Shown here piece by piece: positions 46,331-57,593 of a stretch of 64,000 bases of DNA. The position numbers and the translations under genes are program-made. The number at the start of each line of letters is the position of its first letter. The first letter of the stretch is position 1. Source of the stretch: Arthrinium phaeospermum (taxonomy: Eukaryota > Ascomycota > Sordariomycetes > Amphisphaeriales > Apiosporaceae); NCBI GenBank assembly GCA_006503535.1, contig QYRS01000016.1, positions 248,001 to 312,000 of the forward strand, written 5' to 3'. Below the pieces are notes generated by a model. That model had not been told where the DNA came from. It did no database searches and worked only from the letters and a program-made list of their open reading frames with translations.

Positions 46331-47099
46331 ATCAGATGTCATCGCGGGTAAACCAGGTGGCGAGGGGCGTGATAAGCATCGCGTCACCTTGCTGCGCGTG
46401 CGGCTGTTGCATGTGCGTTTGACGGCCCATCATGAACGAGCTCACAAACCTGAGACTGGCAATTCGCCACCAAAGCGGGACCTGAAGGGAGACCAGTCAG
46501 TGGAAACTTCGCATTATGGCCTGGAATGGTGGCTAGGTAATGCTGTTTTGGGTGACATAAGGGGTCTGATACGGAGAGCCACCTGAGGCAAGGGGGGAAG
46601 CTTCAGACTGCCGACATCTGTGGGCAACTGGCGAAATGCCTACAGCGAAATAAGGTGCATTCCCGATGATGGCAAACATTGAGTATAAGTGCATGCGCAT
46701 AGCGATTGGTGTCACGCCAAAGGAAGTCTGGGGTCTGGTTTCGCGTGTCAGGGGCGTTTCCATCATTCCCATTTGAGAAAATTTCAATATTCCATTGACA
46801 GCAACCACGTTTCTATTGGATATGTATTGCCACAATGAGCAATTTTCATTGCGTCATCACTCTCTCATGTGACATTATCAGATATTGAGCCGTATGAAAC
46901 CAAATCTGGCAGGGGATACTGCCGACGGGATGGATGAGCGGGGAAGGGGTAAATCGGTGCCAATGCCTAATCGGGTCTTCCGAATGCGCCAGCCAAGGGC
47001 CCACTTCTCTTCGGCATGTCCATCCTCACCTAGTGTCAATGACAACAATCGTTGACTCGACTTCTTTCTTTGAGGACTATTGTTCAAATTCGATTGAGT
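46331..47099. other. Intergenic, nothing recognised
   Basis: Promoter space of the AsaB-like gene. An in-frame ATG at 47052 lies upstream of the chosen start. Confidence 0.45.
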
Positions 47100-47966
47100 A
47101 TGACGACCGCGACGTCAACATTTGCCAATTGGCACGAGCCGCACAACGTCTCAGCCATCCTAAACTACTGGGACGACCCCGGCGACGGCTCGAGCCCGAC
47201 GCCCATCTATATCGGCAAAGGCCGCATCACCAACGAACGTCCGCACCTGCCTCATTGTTTCACCGTCTCGGACGTGACAGGTCGCGAAGGCGACTTCACA
47301 CTCGACGGCCAGGGGTTTCAGTACCTGGGGAGCTCAACTAGACTGAAAGAGGACGACTTCGCCAACGACCAGCGCATCCAGGGGGACTACTACCCCGAAT
47401 GCGCCGAGCTTCTGAAACAGACCACAGGCGCAAGCCGCGTGCACATCTTCAACCACAAGGTGCGGAGGGGCCCGACGCAGTGGCATCACCTGGGCCTCAA
47501 GAACCTCGCGAATCGCGGGCCCGTGACTAAGACGCACGTCGACCAGTCCTATGACGGCGCCGAGCTGCGGATGAGGTGGGAACTATCATCCGAAGAGGCC
47601 GAGGACATCATCAAGAAGGGGAGACGGTACCAAATCATCAACGTCTGGCGGCCGATCCGGACCATTCTTAAAGACCCCGTGGCCGTCGCGGACGCCACCA
47701 CGGTCCCCGACGAGGACCTGGTCAGCGCCATAATGGTGGAGGACGACTATCACGGGGAGCAGTGGGTGGTGCGGCATAACCCCGCGCACAAGTGGTACTT
47801 CAAGCATGGCCTCACTCCCGACGAGGTGCTCTTGATCAAATGTTTCGACTCGGACCGTTCCGTGGCCCGGCGTGCGCTGCACTCGGCGATCGAGGACCCG
47901 GCTTACAAGGACTTGGAGTCGCGGCAGAGCATTGAGGTTAGATGTTTGGTTCTCTACGATGATTAG
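47100..47966 (+). CDS. AsaB/CmcJ-like putative hydroxylase or desaturase
   Basis: A single exon, 288 aa. The start is at MTTATSTFANWHEP. The sequence follows the fungal family that includes the asaB product and bacterial CmcJ: RVHIFNHKVRR, THVDQSYDGAELRMRW and IINVWRPIRTILKDPVAVADATTVPDEDLV, then WYFKHGLTPDEVLLIKCFDS at the end. HVD within THVDQSY and a later His (AHKWYFKHG) are the expected iron ligands of a 2OG-Fe(II)-type fold. Members act in gibberellin-like, cephamycin and aspergillic-acid-related pathways, often as oxygenases. No metabolite backbone enzyme is in the window, so the pathway is unknown. It lies 1.1 kb before a 2OG-Fe(II) dioxygenase on the same strand. Confidence 0.83.
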   Translation: MTTATSTFANWHEPHNVSAILNYWDDPGDGSSPTPIYIGKGRITNERPHLPHCFTVSDVTGREGDFTLDGQGFQYLGSSTRLKEDDFANDQRIQGDYYPECAELLKQTTGASRVHIFNHKVRRGPTQWHHLGLKNLANRGPVTKTHVDQSYDGAELRMRWELSSEEAEDIIKKGRRYQIINVWRPIRTILKDPVAVADATTVPDEDLVSAIMVEDDYHGEQWVVRHNPAHKWYFKHGLTPDEVLLIKCFDSDRSVARRALHSAIEDPAYKDLESRQSIEVRCLVLYDD

Positions 47967-48926
47967 CTAGATTTAGAGACCCGTCTTGTCAGCCCTAGCA
48001 TTTGTGGTTTGAATTCATCCGATTACTTCAGATATGCCTATCATTAAGCTTATTTTGACTCGATATTCGTGACAACTGAGCAGCTGGGCAAATCATGAAT
48101 CGTACTTGAAGCTCGCGATCTTGCCGAGACCACCGCACTCACCCTTCGATTGCCTGCTATCTCCCGGCCGGGGCACGATGTGGATGCCGATGCCAATTCG
48201 GAGAGATAGGTCCCCTTGGAACCCGAGAGGCGACTCAATTGATTAACAGCCGCAATCTCGAAACCTCGCGTACTCTGGATGCGGGGTTGCGTGTGGCAAT
48301 CAATCAACCTGAAAGTGGAAGTGGATATATCTGCAACTCCTGCACCAAGTTTCTGACGGACCAATGCCGTGACGCGGCGCGTAACTCGGGGACCAAGTTG
48401 GGGTATCTACCGGGCCTTGGCATGCAACGCCTACCCCAACGCAACGACTCTGGGCGCTGCAGTCTATATGCAGGATCCCCTCACGCGAACCTTAGTTGGC
48501 TGGTGAATTGCCCTGCTTGCACCGCCCACATCAGCATCTTATCTAGGTTGACGCGCATCTTTACCTGCTGAGACGCCGCTGCCGAGGCACGTGTTCCGGT
48601 CTTGTTCCGGATAATGTACGACGTGCCAAGGCGCGCATCGGGAAAGTCGTCGTGACGAGCTATCATAGGTGGCCATTTGATGTTGCGGCAAACCGCTCTA
48701 CTGGTGTCTTGGCTTGTTTCAATGGGCGGGATATGTGAATATGGCGATATGGCCGATGCATGACCGATAGATGAAGCAGATGAGGGGCACAGAAAGCCCA
48801 GATCCGGCATTGCACACTGTTGGGGTAGAGCAATGTAGGTTCAACAGTGCATGGACTAAGCCCCTGAGCAGGGCGGAATCGACCTTCCGGTGGCATGCAG
48901 TCAATCAAAAGAGGCCTCGAACCGTC
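47967..48926. other. Intergenic, nothing recognised
   Basis: 1 kb between the AsaB-like and dioxygenase genes. Frames of about 110 codons without motifs. Confidence 0.45.
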
Positions 48927-48933
48927 TATAAAA
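48927..48933 (+). promoter_or_regulatory. Putative TATA box of the dioxygenase gene
   Basis: TATAAAA lies 157 nt upstream of the ATG at 49084, followed by a pyrimidine-rich leader (TCTTCC, CTTCTCTCTC) typical of strongly expressed fungal genes. Confidence 0.5.
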
Positions 48934-49083
48934 GGGTTACCGGACAGAGTGCGAAGGGGATCTTGAGTCTTGCCCCTTATCGACAATCTCAAGCCACCCT
49001 CAATATCTTCTATTCTATCTCATTCTTCCTAGACCAAGCCCTTCTCTCTCATACCCCAGCAGCATCATCACACTCTAGCCACC

Positions 49084-50291
49084 ATGGGCGCCCCCACCGA
49101 AGTCCCCGAGACCGTGGCGTGGAACGGGAAGCAGGTGCCCGTGTACCCGATGGAGACGGTCGACTTCTCCAAGATCCTCTGCCAGGAGCCCGAGGAGGTC
49201 GAGAAGGCCGTGCGCATCTGCCAGACCGAGGGCTACTTCTACATCGACCTCTCGGGCATCGACGGCCGCCGCCTGCTCGAGGACCAGGAGAAGACCCTCG
49301 GGCTCATGCACCGCTTCTTCGAGGCCCCCATCGAGGAGAAGAACCAGTACGGCCTCGTGTCGCCGCATCTCGGGTAAGCTCCTCTGTCTGGGGAATTATC
49401 AATCTGGGATTCACTGACACTAACTCGATATCCAGATATGAGCCCATTGCCTCGCGCACTGGTGTCCTGGAGGGAACCAAGGACGGCTACGAGATGATCA
49501 AGGTAAGCCAATACGCCTAGTCTATCTCTAAGTATCCAAGGAACAGTTGCCTGATGCCTTAACAGGTCGCCCGCGACGAGATCCAGCGGGACAGCCCCCA
49601 CATCCCCGACGTCATCAAGAACAGCGGCGACATCAAGATCCTCGAGAACGCCATCGCCGGCAGCAACGTCGTCACCAAGGCCATCCTGTCGGCCCTGTCG
49701 ACCGGCCTCGGCCTGACGGGCGCCTCGCGCTTCGAGTGCTCGCACCGCAACGAGAAGCCCTCGACCACGACGCTGGCCATGATGCACTACATCCCCTCGG
49801 ACCCGGCCAAGGACAAGCAGATCGGCCACCAGAAGCACACCGACATCTCCTCCCTGACCCTGCTCTTCAGCCACGAGTGGGGCATGCAGATCCGCCCGCC
49901 GGGAGCCCGCGAGTTCGGCTTCGTCAAGCCCAAGCAGGGGTGCGCCATCGTCAACGTGGGCGACTCCCTTAGGTTTGCCAGCGGGCACACGATGCAGTCG
50001 TGCATCCACCGCGTCGTGCCCTACGACTACAGCCAGCACCGCTACTCGATCGCCTACTTCCTGCGCGCCGAGGACACGACCATGTTCACCGACCCCGCCG
50101 GCCGCTACGTCACGGCGGGGCAGTGGCACGACGAGAAGTTCTTCGCCTTCACCACCGACGCCGAGCTGCAGAAGCAGGCGCCCGCCCACATGATCCTCGG
50201 CGGCATGCACGAGCCCGAGGCCGAGGAGCTCGAGGACGGCGTCGAGGTTATTTCGGCGCCGGCGGCGGCGCAGCCTATTGCTGTGGTTTAG
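49084..50291 (+). CDS. 2-oxoglutarate-Fe(II) dioxygenase (isopenicillin N synthase-like)
   Basis: Three exons, 49084-49373, 49436-49502 and 49566-50291, with GT-AG introns of 62 and 63 nt. The total is 360 aa in frame. The N-terminal DIOX_N-like region has CQTEGYFYIDL and MHRFFEAPIEEKNQYG. The double-stranded beta-helix holds HTD (His210, Asp212), distal His267 in CIHRVV, and the 2-oxoglutarate-binding RxS in HRYSIAYF (Arg near 277). All catalytic residues are present. The context of the ATG (CACCATGG) is ideal. Members hydroxylate or desaturate small molecules, and no pathway can be fixed from sequence. Codon use is strongly GC-biased at third positions compared with neighbours, which suggests high expression. 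Confidence 0.9.
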
Positions 50292-50718
50292 GGGACGATG
50301 ATACAAGAGGCAGCTTGGACAGCTTGCAACCCATATGTACATACGTAGCAAATGCACGAAGATCGAAACATTGCGTTGCGTCTCATTTTGAGTTTTATCC
50401 GTTAGGTGAATCGTGCACGTGGCAGGTAGCAAAAAGGCAAAAACATACAACACCGAGGATTCCCAGGTCGTCACCGACCCTAGTACTAATTCGGCTCTCT
50501 GCTGCTTATATATGGGAGAGCGGACGGGATCCCTAGTATTCAGCAGGATATGGTCGTATGTGAAAGGAAGGACTGTTTTGACGGTCTATGTAGTATGTGG
50601 TTTGGGTCTAACTGAGAGGGTGTTATCAAGTAAATATGGAAACGACATAATAAACTAGAATGCTTCGTTGCAAGTGACTCTGCTTCGAAATAATAAGAAT
50701 TAAATATAAAATCTAACT
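50292..50718. other. 3' flank of dioxygenase gene
   Basis: No gene seen. It separates convergent genes. Confidence 0.45.
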
Positions 50719-51600
50719 ACTCATTACATGGGAAGTCCAACGAATCCTCGTAAGATTCCCGGCCCTTCTCGAGATTCATCTTCGCCTCCTCTGGACCACA
50801 GACGGGGATGCAGATAAAGTTAGCTTTCTGGATGTCGATCATGCCGTCGGAGAGGGCATGGCCCAGTCCCCCCTCCCTGGGATCCACCGTATTTTCCTTG
50901 TTTGGCATTATGATGTTCTTCTCGCTGTTCTTCCTGGATGTGTTGAAAGCCCTGCGGGTCGCCATATGTCAGTCCTCTCAATCATCGAGAGCCAGGGGAA
51001 AAAGGGGTAGGTGTTACCCAACGATCAGGTCCCCAGTGGTGATGCTGCACCATTTCTTCAGAGGGTTATCGATGTCCTCGATGCCTTTAAATACGTCCAG
51101 CGTCCACTGTTTCACCGGCGGACATTGCGAACCCCCAGAAGACTGAAATCCGCACTTGGTGGGGGGCCTGTCCCGCACGCCGGCGAGGATGTAGGAGTGC
51201 CCATTGATGCATCGGTAGCCCATGGACAATGTTTTACTGGTCAGGCTTGATGTAAAAGTATTTCCTCGCGTCGATCTTGCAGTCGGGTCCAAAGTCGACC
51301 ACGACGGGCGCCGGCCGGTTGGCGCCCCAGGCCGCTGGGATGGCGGCCGCGTAGAACGCCCTCTCGATCGCCTCATCCCTGTACCAGTTCGTCGGAGGAA
51401 CTACAGGACATACGGCCCGGCGAGATCCTTTATATGCCAAGGAGCGGCCCCACGTTCCCTTTAGCAATGCAATTTCCGCCGTGCAGGGCCCAGAAATCTC
51501 GGCGTTGGTCAACCGAGAGTGTGCTGATGCACTGCAGGGTTTCCCATTGGCAACTTCTCAACATCGTCCGTTACGCCACCAACATCCCATGGGAAATTCA
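50719..51600 (-). CDS. Uncharacterised multi-exon protein, 5' end unresolved
   Basis: Three minus-strand pieces fit together. The first runs from an acceptor somewhere above 51512 down to 51244, with VCPVVPPTNWYRDEAIERAFYAA and VVVDFGPDCKIDARKYFYIKPD. A GTAAAA donor follows, then an acceptor GACAG near 51175. The second piece continues in frame with PPTKCGFQSSGGSQCPPVKQW and DNPLKKWCSITTGDLIVG. A GTAACA donor near 51018 leads to a CGCAG acceptor. The last piece has AFNTSRKNSEKNI, GHALSDGMIDIQKANFICIPVCGPEEAKM and ends at 50719. Spacing of Cys is notable, but I recognise no family. There is no ATG in the first piece, so a start exon lies upstream in the 120-bp gap before the divergent gene at 51723. 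A gene starting at MGYRCINGHSY (near 51226) is an alternative. Confidence 0.42.
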
Positions 51601-51722
51601 AAGACAGCACGCTGCCCCAACGAGCGCCATATTGTTCTCATTTTCATTTTAGAGTAAGATGCTCGTTTTGGCTTCTTCACTTCTGCTACCTCACTACTCA
51701 ATTGAACTCAACAACAGAATAA

Positions 51723-52607
51723 ATGATGTTCTCATCCATTCGACTCCTCGGAGTCATAGTCATTCCGTTACTGGCTTCTGCCACCATGGCAGAGCGCTCT
51801 TTGCCCGCCGATCTCCAAGCCGACCTCCTTTTCCCACGGCACAACACAACCTACACCCCAACTCAGTGGTTTCCGGTCGTCTTTGGCGTCAAGAACCTCG
51901 ACGCCGTTTGGCCCATGAAAATCTGGCTGGGCGTCTCCGTCACAGACAACGAGTTCAGGGAGAACAGGGGCGGCCCCTACTGGCAATACCAGCTTGCGAG
52001 TATTGATTTCACCCGCGCTTTCAATTCCACAACACCACCAGGCGAATACGTCTTTCATATACCGGCGGTCAACATGACCAACGGCACGACGAGCTCGTAC
52101 ACGGTCGGATGGGAGATCGGCATCTCGCACAGGTGCTTCGACAACAGCACCGACAGGAAGGAGGACGGACCGTGGCCTGGTTGGAGCAATTCTCCCAACG
52201 GTTATGCGCGCCACCGGATCATATTCCACACGGCGCCGGGAGGTCAGGTGCCCGACGTCGAGGCCACAGTCAATTCGTGCCCGGAGCCGGACTTGGACTC
52301 TTCCACGGCGGTCCGTGTCACCAAGATGGGCGAGACGCACTGGAAGTATCCCGCCGAGCCTTGCCCGTGGCTAGACACAGACATCAAGCCTAGCAGATGT
52401 GCGTTTCAACCCGTGGCGAAAGAGCTGGCGGCCAACGTTTCGGAAGCCATGCTGTCCGAGATGCGATGCAAGGAGGGTTCGTGGCAGACCATCACTGCGC
52501 CATGTCCAAGGGGAAAAAGCATGGCGTCGTCGCTGTACACCATGAGCGTGGGTCTGAGCTACATGCTGTCTTTGGCTTTTGTTTTTGTTTTGTTCAATGT
52601 TCTCTAG
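51723..52607 (+). CDS. DUF7136-like secreted, probably GPI-anchored protein
   Basis: A single exon, 294 aa. MMFSSIRLLGVIVIPLLASATMAE is a signal peptide. The middle part has LFPRHNTTYTPTQWFPVVFGVKN, characteristic of the fungal DUF7136 family, with Cys pairs and at least five N-glycosylation sequons (NTT, NST, NMT, NGT, NVS). The last 25 residues (SMASSLYTMSVGLSYMLSLAFVFVLFNVL) are hydrophobic after a Ser-rich site, as for GPI attachment, so it likely sits on the outer face of the plasma membrane or wall. Function is unknown. It diverges from the uncharacterised gene to the left within about 200 nt, so a shared promoter is possible. Confidence 0.8.
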   Translation: MMFSSIRLLGVIVIPLLASATMAERSLPADLQADLLFPRHNTTYTPTQWFPVVFGVKNLDAVWPMKIWLGVSVTDNEFRENRGGPYWQYQLASIDFTRAFNSTTPPGEYVFHIPAVNMTNGTTSSYTVGWEIGISHRCFDNSTDRKEDGPWPGWSNSPNGYARHRIIFHTAPGGQVPDVEATVNSCPEPDLDSSTAVRVTKMGETHWKYPAEPCPWLDTDIKPSRCAFQPVAKELAANVSEAMLSEMRCKEGSWQTITAPCPRGKSMASSLYTMSVGLSYMLSLAFVFVLFNVL

Positions 52608-53260
52608 GTATTCAGTTGTACAAAAAGACCTCTTTTGGGCGTAGATGTAGCCGTTTTGGCTGCTGATGATTCCCCTTCGTCGCCTTGAATCGGATTGCCC
52701 CAACTCTGGACAGTCCCATCGTCGAGAAAACGCCGTGGTGCACCACACCCTGTCACGTGCTGGGTTGGGGTAGACATCCAAAACCATTGTTTGGTGTTCG
52801 CCGCAGACATTCATGCGCTGTTTAGTGGTCACCCAGTTTCAATGGGCAGGCGGGTTCACTGACCTGTAATTTGTTGAATCAGGATATCTGTAGCGGCCGC
52901 ACACTACTCCTTGGCATATGCGCGGGCGGGTGCTCCGTCGGAACCCCACCACTTCTCCAATGCCGATCCCAAGAAGATGCAACGACATCCGGAGCTGCCC
53001 ATTTAGGGATCTTGCGTTGAGGGGTAAAATCTGTTATTCCAAATTGCCCTGAATTGGCCTTCGTTTGGGTCCCTCGGTACAAATCCCGTCATTCGTCGGT
53101 AGAATTGATCAAATTGGGATAATTAGGCTCTTTTTTTTGTCTCGGCCTGTCGCCCTTTGCCCAGCCGCTGACGCATTGTATTTGGCTTTTTGTTAGGCGG
53201 ATCGGAATCACACCCACCTCTCACTCTTGCCAGTGAGCTTTGCATCATTGAATTATTGTC
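52608..53260. other. Intergenic, nothing recognised
   Basis: 3' flank of DUF7136 gene and promoter of the monooxygenase. Confidence 0.5.
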
Positions 53261-54731
53261 ATGGCCACTGCTGAAGGTGCCTCCGACTCGCCCATCCATG
53301 TCCTCATTGTCGGGGGCGGGCTAAGCGGCCTTGCCACCGCCATCTCGGTGTCGCTCGCGGGGCACAAAGCCACGGTATTCGAACAATCCCCAGCTCCGTT
53401 TGAAGCGGGGTCCGGGGTAGTGACCTGCCCCAATGGGACCCGCTTACTGTCAAGATGGGGCGTCGGGGGCCCAAACACAAGTCAAACAGCCGCCACCCGT
53501 TGGGATGTGTGCGATTCTCGGGGGACGGCACTGGGGGCCGACCTGATGGCTGGCCATTGCGACGACGTCAAGGCAGAAGAGGACCGCGAGTCCTCGCCGC
53601 CATGGACGTTCTACCGACCTCATCTCGTGCAGGCGCTGCTACGCCGCGCCGAAGAGGTCGGGGTCACGGTACGGTTCGGTGCCCGGGTCACTCATTTTAA
53701 CGGGTTGGTTGACGGGGAAACGAGCGTCATGTTGGAGGACAACGAGGTGCACCACGGATATCTCGTGGTCATTGCAGATGGGACGGGTTCAAAGTTGAGG
53801 CATCTCTTAACTCACAACCCGGTAAACCCCACGGCTACGGGATACATTGCGTATCGATTTACAGTGGATCGTACCAGGGTGCGCGATCCTGAGCTGGTAA
53901 CCTTCATGGATGAGTTGTGTATTCGTACATGGGCCGGAAACGGCTCATACGTTTCCGTCTACCCAATGCGAAACGCAGGCTTTCTTAGCATGATGGTGTT
54001 AATACCACAAGACCAGTTGCAGCAAGTCGTTTCTGTCAACGGCGTACCAAGTCTACAGCATTACTTCAAGGACTGGGATCCATTGTAAGCCGAATACCTG
54101 TCTTTTTCATATCTTTTGTGGGGCTTATAGGTTCTGATGACTGTCCAGGCTGTCTTCCATGATACGCGCGGCATCGAATGCGAACAAGTGGGCAGCGGTG
54201 CACTGTAAGTTGGTCCAAATACCCCATCATTCAGTTTGACCCAGAGACTGACACGCCTTCTGCACCAAAAGTACCAGTACTGCCAGAACGCCGTTCAGAG
54301 GATGGCAGTTGTGTCCTTGTTGGTGATGCCGCAAACACCATGTCGCCATTTCTAAGCCAGGGGCTGAGCCTGGACCTCGAGGACGCAGGAACATTAGGCT
54401 GCCTCCTGGGTCATGTGCAAATCAAGTCGCAACTCCCTGCAGCCACTGCTTTATACGCCAAAATACGAAACGCTCGAGCGCAAAGGATGCGGGGAGAGAC
54501 GGATGTCTTTGAACGCCAACTGCGAGCTACTGTCAATGGCTGCAGAAATAGTGAAGAAGGTTTGGAACCAGGGACTGACTTCTGTAACAAACTTGAGTAT
54601 GTTGTCTACCCCTAGATCTTCATAGTCGCAACTGACTCCAGGACAGGACTGGACGTATGGCACAAAGTTGGATGTGGTCGTACGACGCCTATGCAGAGGC
54701 GGAAGTGGTTTTCAACTCGGATCCTTTCTAA
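53261..54731 (+). CDS. FAD-dependent monooxygenase (salicylate-hydroxylase-like)
   Basis: Four exons: 53261-54084, 54149-54204, 54278-54596 and 54647-54731. All introns are GT-AG; the total is 427 aa in frame. An acceptor 6 nt upstream (after 54271) would add two residues. IHVLIVGGGLSGLATAISVSLAGHKATVFEQ is the FAD-binding Rossmann motif; VGDAANTMSPFLSQG is the second FAD contact (GD motif), followed by GLSLDLEDAG. The final exon gives the usual MWSYDAYAEAEVVFNSDPF end. The reaction type is NAD(P)H-dependent hydroxylation of an aromatic or secondary metabolite in the cytosol. It converges on the cyclase gene at 54952-56276 with 220 nt between stops. Confidence 0.87.
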
Positions 54732-54951
54732 AAAGACTACGTCTCATAGTTTAAAGGGGTTGGGTAAGTTCGATACGAGCCAAAACTATAAAGTGACACA
54801 TGCAGGGGTATGCATATGGTTCGTGCCAGCATTTGACGGCTGACAAGCCAAATGCCGACATAGAGCAGAAGTCAAGATGACCTAGTAGTAATACGAGATC
54901 CATTTACTTCTCTTCATTCATACTTCATGGTTTCTCCTGGTACGAGCATGT

Positions 54952-56276
54952 CTACATTAAGGCAAGAGCGTTAGGCGGTGACCCAACCAACCCAGGACTG
55001 CAATGACGCGAGGAGTTAGCATGTATCTGCAGTCAAGATAATGGCAACATTGCATCACGTGGATTTACACTTACATGTTGAGCGGGGCCGATGTGAGCAG
55101 GAAGGTGTACCGGCCCACTTTGGCGCAGTACTCGGACAGGGCTTTGAGGTCCCAGAGTTCGCCGATGGTCAGGCCGAAGAGACTCAAGAAATAAGGGTGA
55201 AGCACTAGAATGTGTCGAAACTCAGTCAGTCAAAGGACTTTTCTCAAGGTGATGACGCCTGCTTGTGGTAGGTTCTGCTTACCGAGGTCGCCACCATCGC
55301 CCAAAGTGCCGTCTGGTTTCTGGGGCGGGTACACTTCGAAGGACAGGTTGTCGGCCGCCACGGCAGCAAAGTGCTTGTTCCAGAACCACTAGAACCCATA
55401 GTCAGTCATTGCCATCGCGGGCATGAAGTCGATATCATAAATACCTTTGCCGCTTTCTCGTTGCCCTCGACACCCATCAAACCACCCTGCCCATCCATCA
55501 TCTTTTGCAACTGCTCCTCCCCAGTCATCGGCGCAAGGTCTTCGGCCATGCCGATGCGGATGACCAGGATATCACCCCGCTTGAACTCGGTGCCCTGATG
55601 TGCCGCAACCGCCTCCAGGTCCTCGATAGTGATGGTATGCCGACTCACAGGCTCATACTCTATGCCCTTAGCCTCCGCGTAAGCGCGATAATCCAACAAC
55701 ACTCCCCGCCCCACCACGCCGCCCCGATCATGCCAGTGGTCAATGGACGGGATGCGCGTCTCGGGGTCGTACGTGAGCGACGACGCCCCCTGCAGCTGCT
55801 CCTTGCCGACCCGGACGCCGTTGTAGGCCAGACCGGTGCCCTGGTGCGGGTAGTGCACCAAGCCGTCCCACTGGCTCGAGGCCTGCGTGTTGAACGACAC
55901 CTCGTCGTCAAGACAGACGTGGTTGCACTGGCCACCGGGGGCAATGTCATCCTTCCAGGTCAGGACCCGGTGGGTGGTTGGGGCCCGGCCGGTGGGCACC
56001 TTGATGATGTCCATGGCGTGGTTCAGCGAAAAGGTGACACCGTCGCGGGCCTCCTTGTAGGCCTCACGGATTACGGAGGGCGTGAGCAGGTTGAGGCATC
56101 CTAATGTGTCTTTCTTGCCGTCCTTATCGCTGCATCCAACATGTTAAGCTTTAGGGTTCCCAACACGATATACTGGCTATCGGGATCACTTACAAGAGTC
56201 CCCATGCACACCCTTTTGGCATACCTTCCACTTGGGGTAGACTGTCGAAGTCAGGGAGGTTATTGTAGTCGGCCAT
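54952..56276 (-). CDS. Cyclase/kynurenine-formamidase-like protein
   Basis: Five exons: 56276-56194, 56129-55445, 55388-55283, 55204-55075 and 54997-54952, with GT-AG introns of 64, 56, 78 and 77 nt. The total is 349 aa in frame. The N-terminus is MADYNNLPDFDSLPQVEGMPKGCAWGLFD, and residues such as LGCLNLLTPSVIREA and SFNTQASSQWDGLVHYPHQ follow the fungal cyclase family (Pfam cyclase, kynurenine-formamidase fold). The usual HxGTHxD motif is replaced by SQWDGLVH, as in other fungal members, so the metal site is modified. HWHDRGGVVGRGVLLD and GDILVIRIGM are also conserved; the end is NIPGLVGSPPNALALM. The role is unknown; hydrolysis of an amide or ester is family-based. It may work with the convergent FAD monooxygenase. 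Confidence 0.87.
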
Positions 56277-57249
56277 CGTGAAAACTTGGAGGGGGATAGA
56301 GGCAGCAGAATAGAAAAGTGTACCGAACACGTAGATGTTGTAATAATATCATGCAGCGTCGGGGGCAGCAGAGCCTCTGGTATTTGAGCCATTCACGCTT
56401 TCCTTGTTTGGGTGGATCTGGGTGGACCTGAGCGGATGAACCCATCCCCGGCGGCACAGTCCGCCTATCCTACAACACGCGAGAAAACACCGACATGGCG
56501 CCTGACCCAACTGGTACTAGACCTCAAATCAAGATCTGTATATGATTTAGTCAGATGGGGACTAATTTAGATTTGTTGACGACGTGTCAGTGCTACCGTG
56601 GGGAGACTCATACGGTAAGAGGACAACAACAGTGCTACGTCTGCCGCTATGGAAATGCACTCAGTAAGTATGCATATATAGAAGTATATTACTTTCCATG
56701 CAACGACCCGTTGATGTTAAAGACAGTGAGATTTACTGCTCAAGCGACAATGCTGGCCCAGCCCACTAGCCGCATAGACAATACTATGTCCAATAATGTG
56801 AACTGAACATAGAATTCCGCCTCAGATATAAGGAGACTAACATATTATCAGTACCCAATCGAACGGCTTAAAGATCTTTCGTAGAATTACTAGCCAGGAA
56901 ACAGCTGGCTGATATTTTATTGACTAGCTGTCGTTGCTGGCCGCCTCGCCCACTAGTCTGTTCTGAGATAACGCGACACTTGGTAGTCAGCATTTTGCGC
57001 GGAGCCGTAGGCTCGTGCGGGAGCTAGATGGCCAATGCTACTCGGGAGTCCCTGAACAGGAGCGGGATGCTCCAGGCTGAGGATACGTGACGGCATATAC
57101 TGACACTGCCTCGTAAATATCACATCAGGGGATAGTACTCCACTACAGATGCGAAAATGACATCACGAAGACGCGCCGCTGATAAAAGCCAAGTTCTGCA
57201 CGAGTAGATAGAAGTCGGAGACCTTTAATATGACCACCCAAATATCAAA
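56277..57249. other. Intergenic, nothing recognised
   Basis: Promoter of the cyclase and of the Hva1 gene. Short frames only. Confidence 0.5.
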
Positions 57250-57593
57250 ATGTCCGGAAACACAGTACACGACAAGCACGGCGAGCCAATTGAGGAAGGC
57301 GACCACGTTTACACAAAGGTACGAGGAGGCCAGCACGAAGGCGATGTAAGCAAGATTGTCACAGGGAATAACGCCGCGAAGACGCAGGGGGTCAAGACCC
57401 CGTCCAAGGTATGGAGCTGCCTGCCTTTCCCATCAAAGGAGATACACCTTGACCCAAAGTAGTGCTAAAGCTCTTTATCCAGGTGTTGTTCACCGACCAC
57501 GAAGGACAGGATGTCGCTCACAACCCGGAGGTACTGGAACATCGTGAGGGGTCACCGCAAGAGTACGAAAGCTCACGCGAAGTCGGTGCATGA
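57250..57593 (+). CDS. Hypervirulence-associated protein TUDOR-domain (DUF2945) protein
   Basis: Two exons, 57250-57408 and 57483-57593, with a 74-nt GT-AG intron; the total is 89 aa in frame. IEEGDHVYTKVRGGQHEGDVSKIV and KTPSKVLFTDHEGQDVAHNPEVLEH match the family called hypervirulence-associated protein TUDOR domain, a small cytosolic or nuclear beta-barrel fold found in fungi, plants and bacteria. The molecular role is not known. The name comes from a plant-associated bacterial gene, and nothing here shows a virulence role. Both exons are needed for the full domain. Confidence 0.82.

Noticed and set aside
49239..50474. 411-codon minus-strand frame
   Set aside because: Antisense of the 2OG dioxygenase exons; repetitive Val/Arg/Gly composition typical of a shadow.
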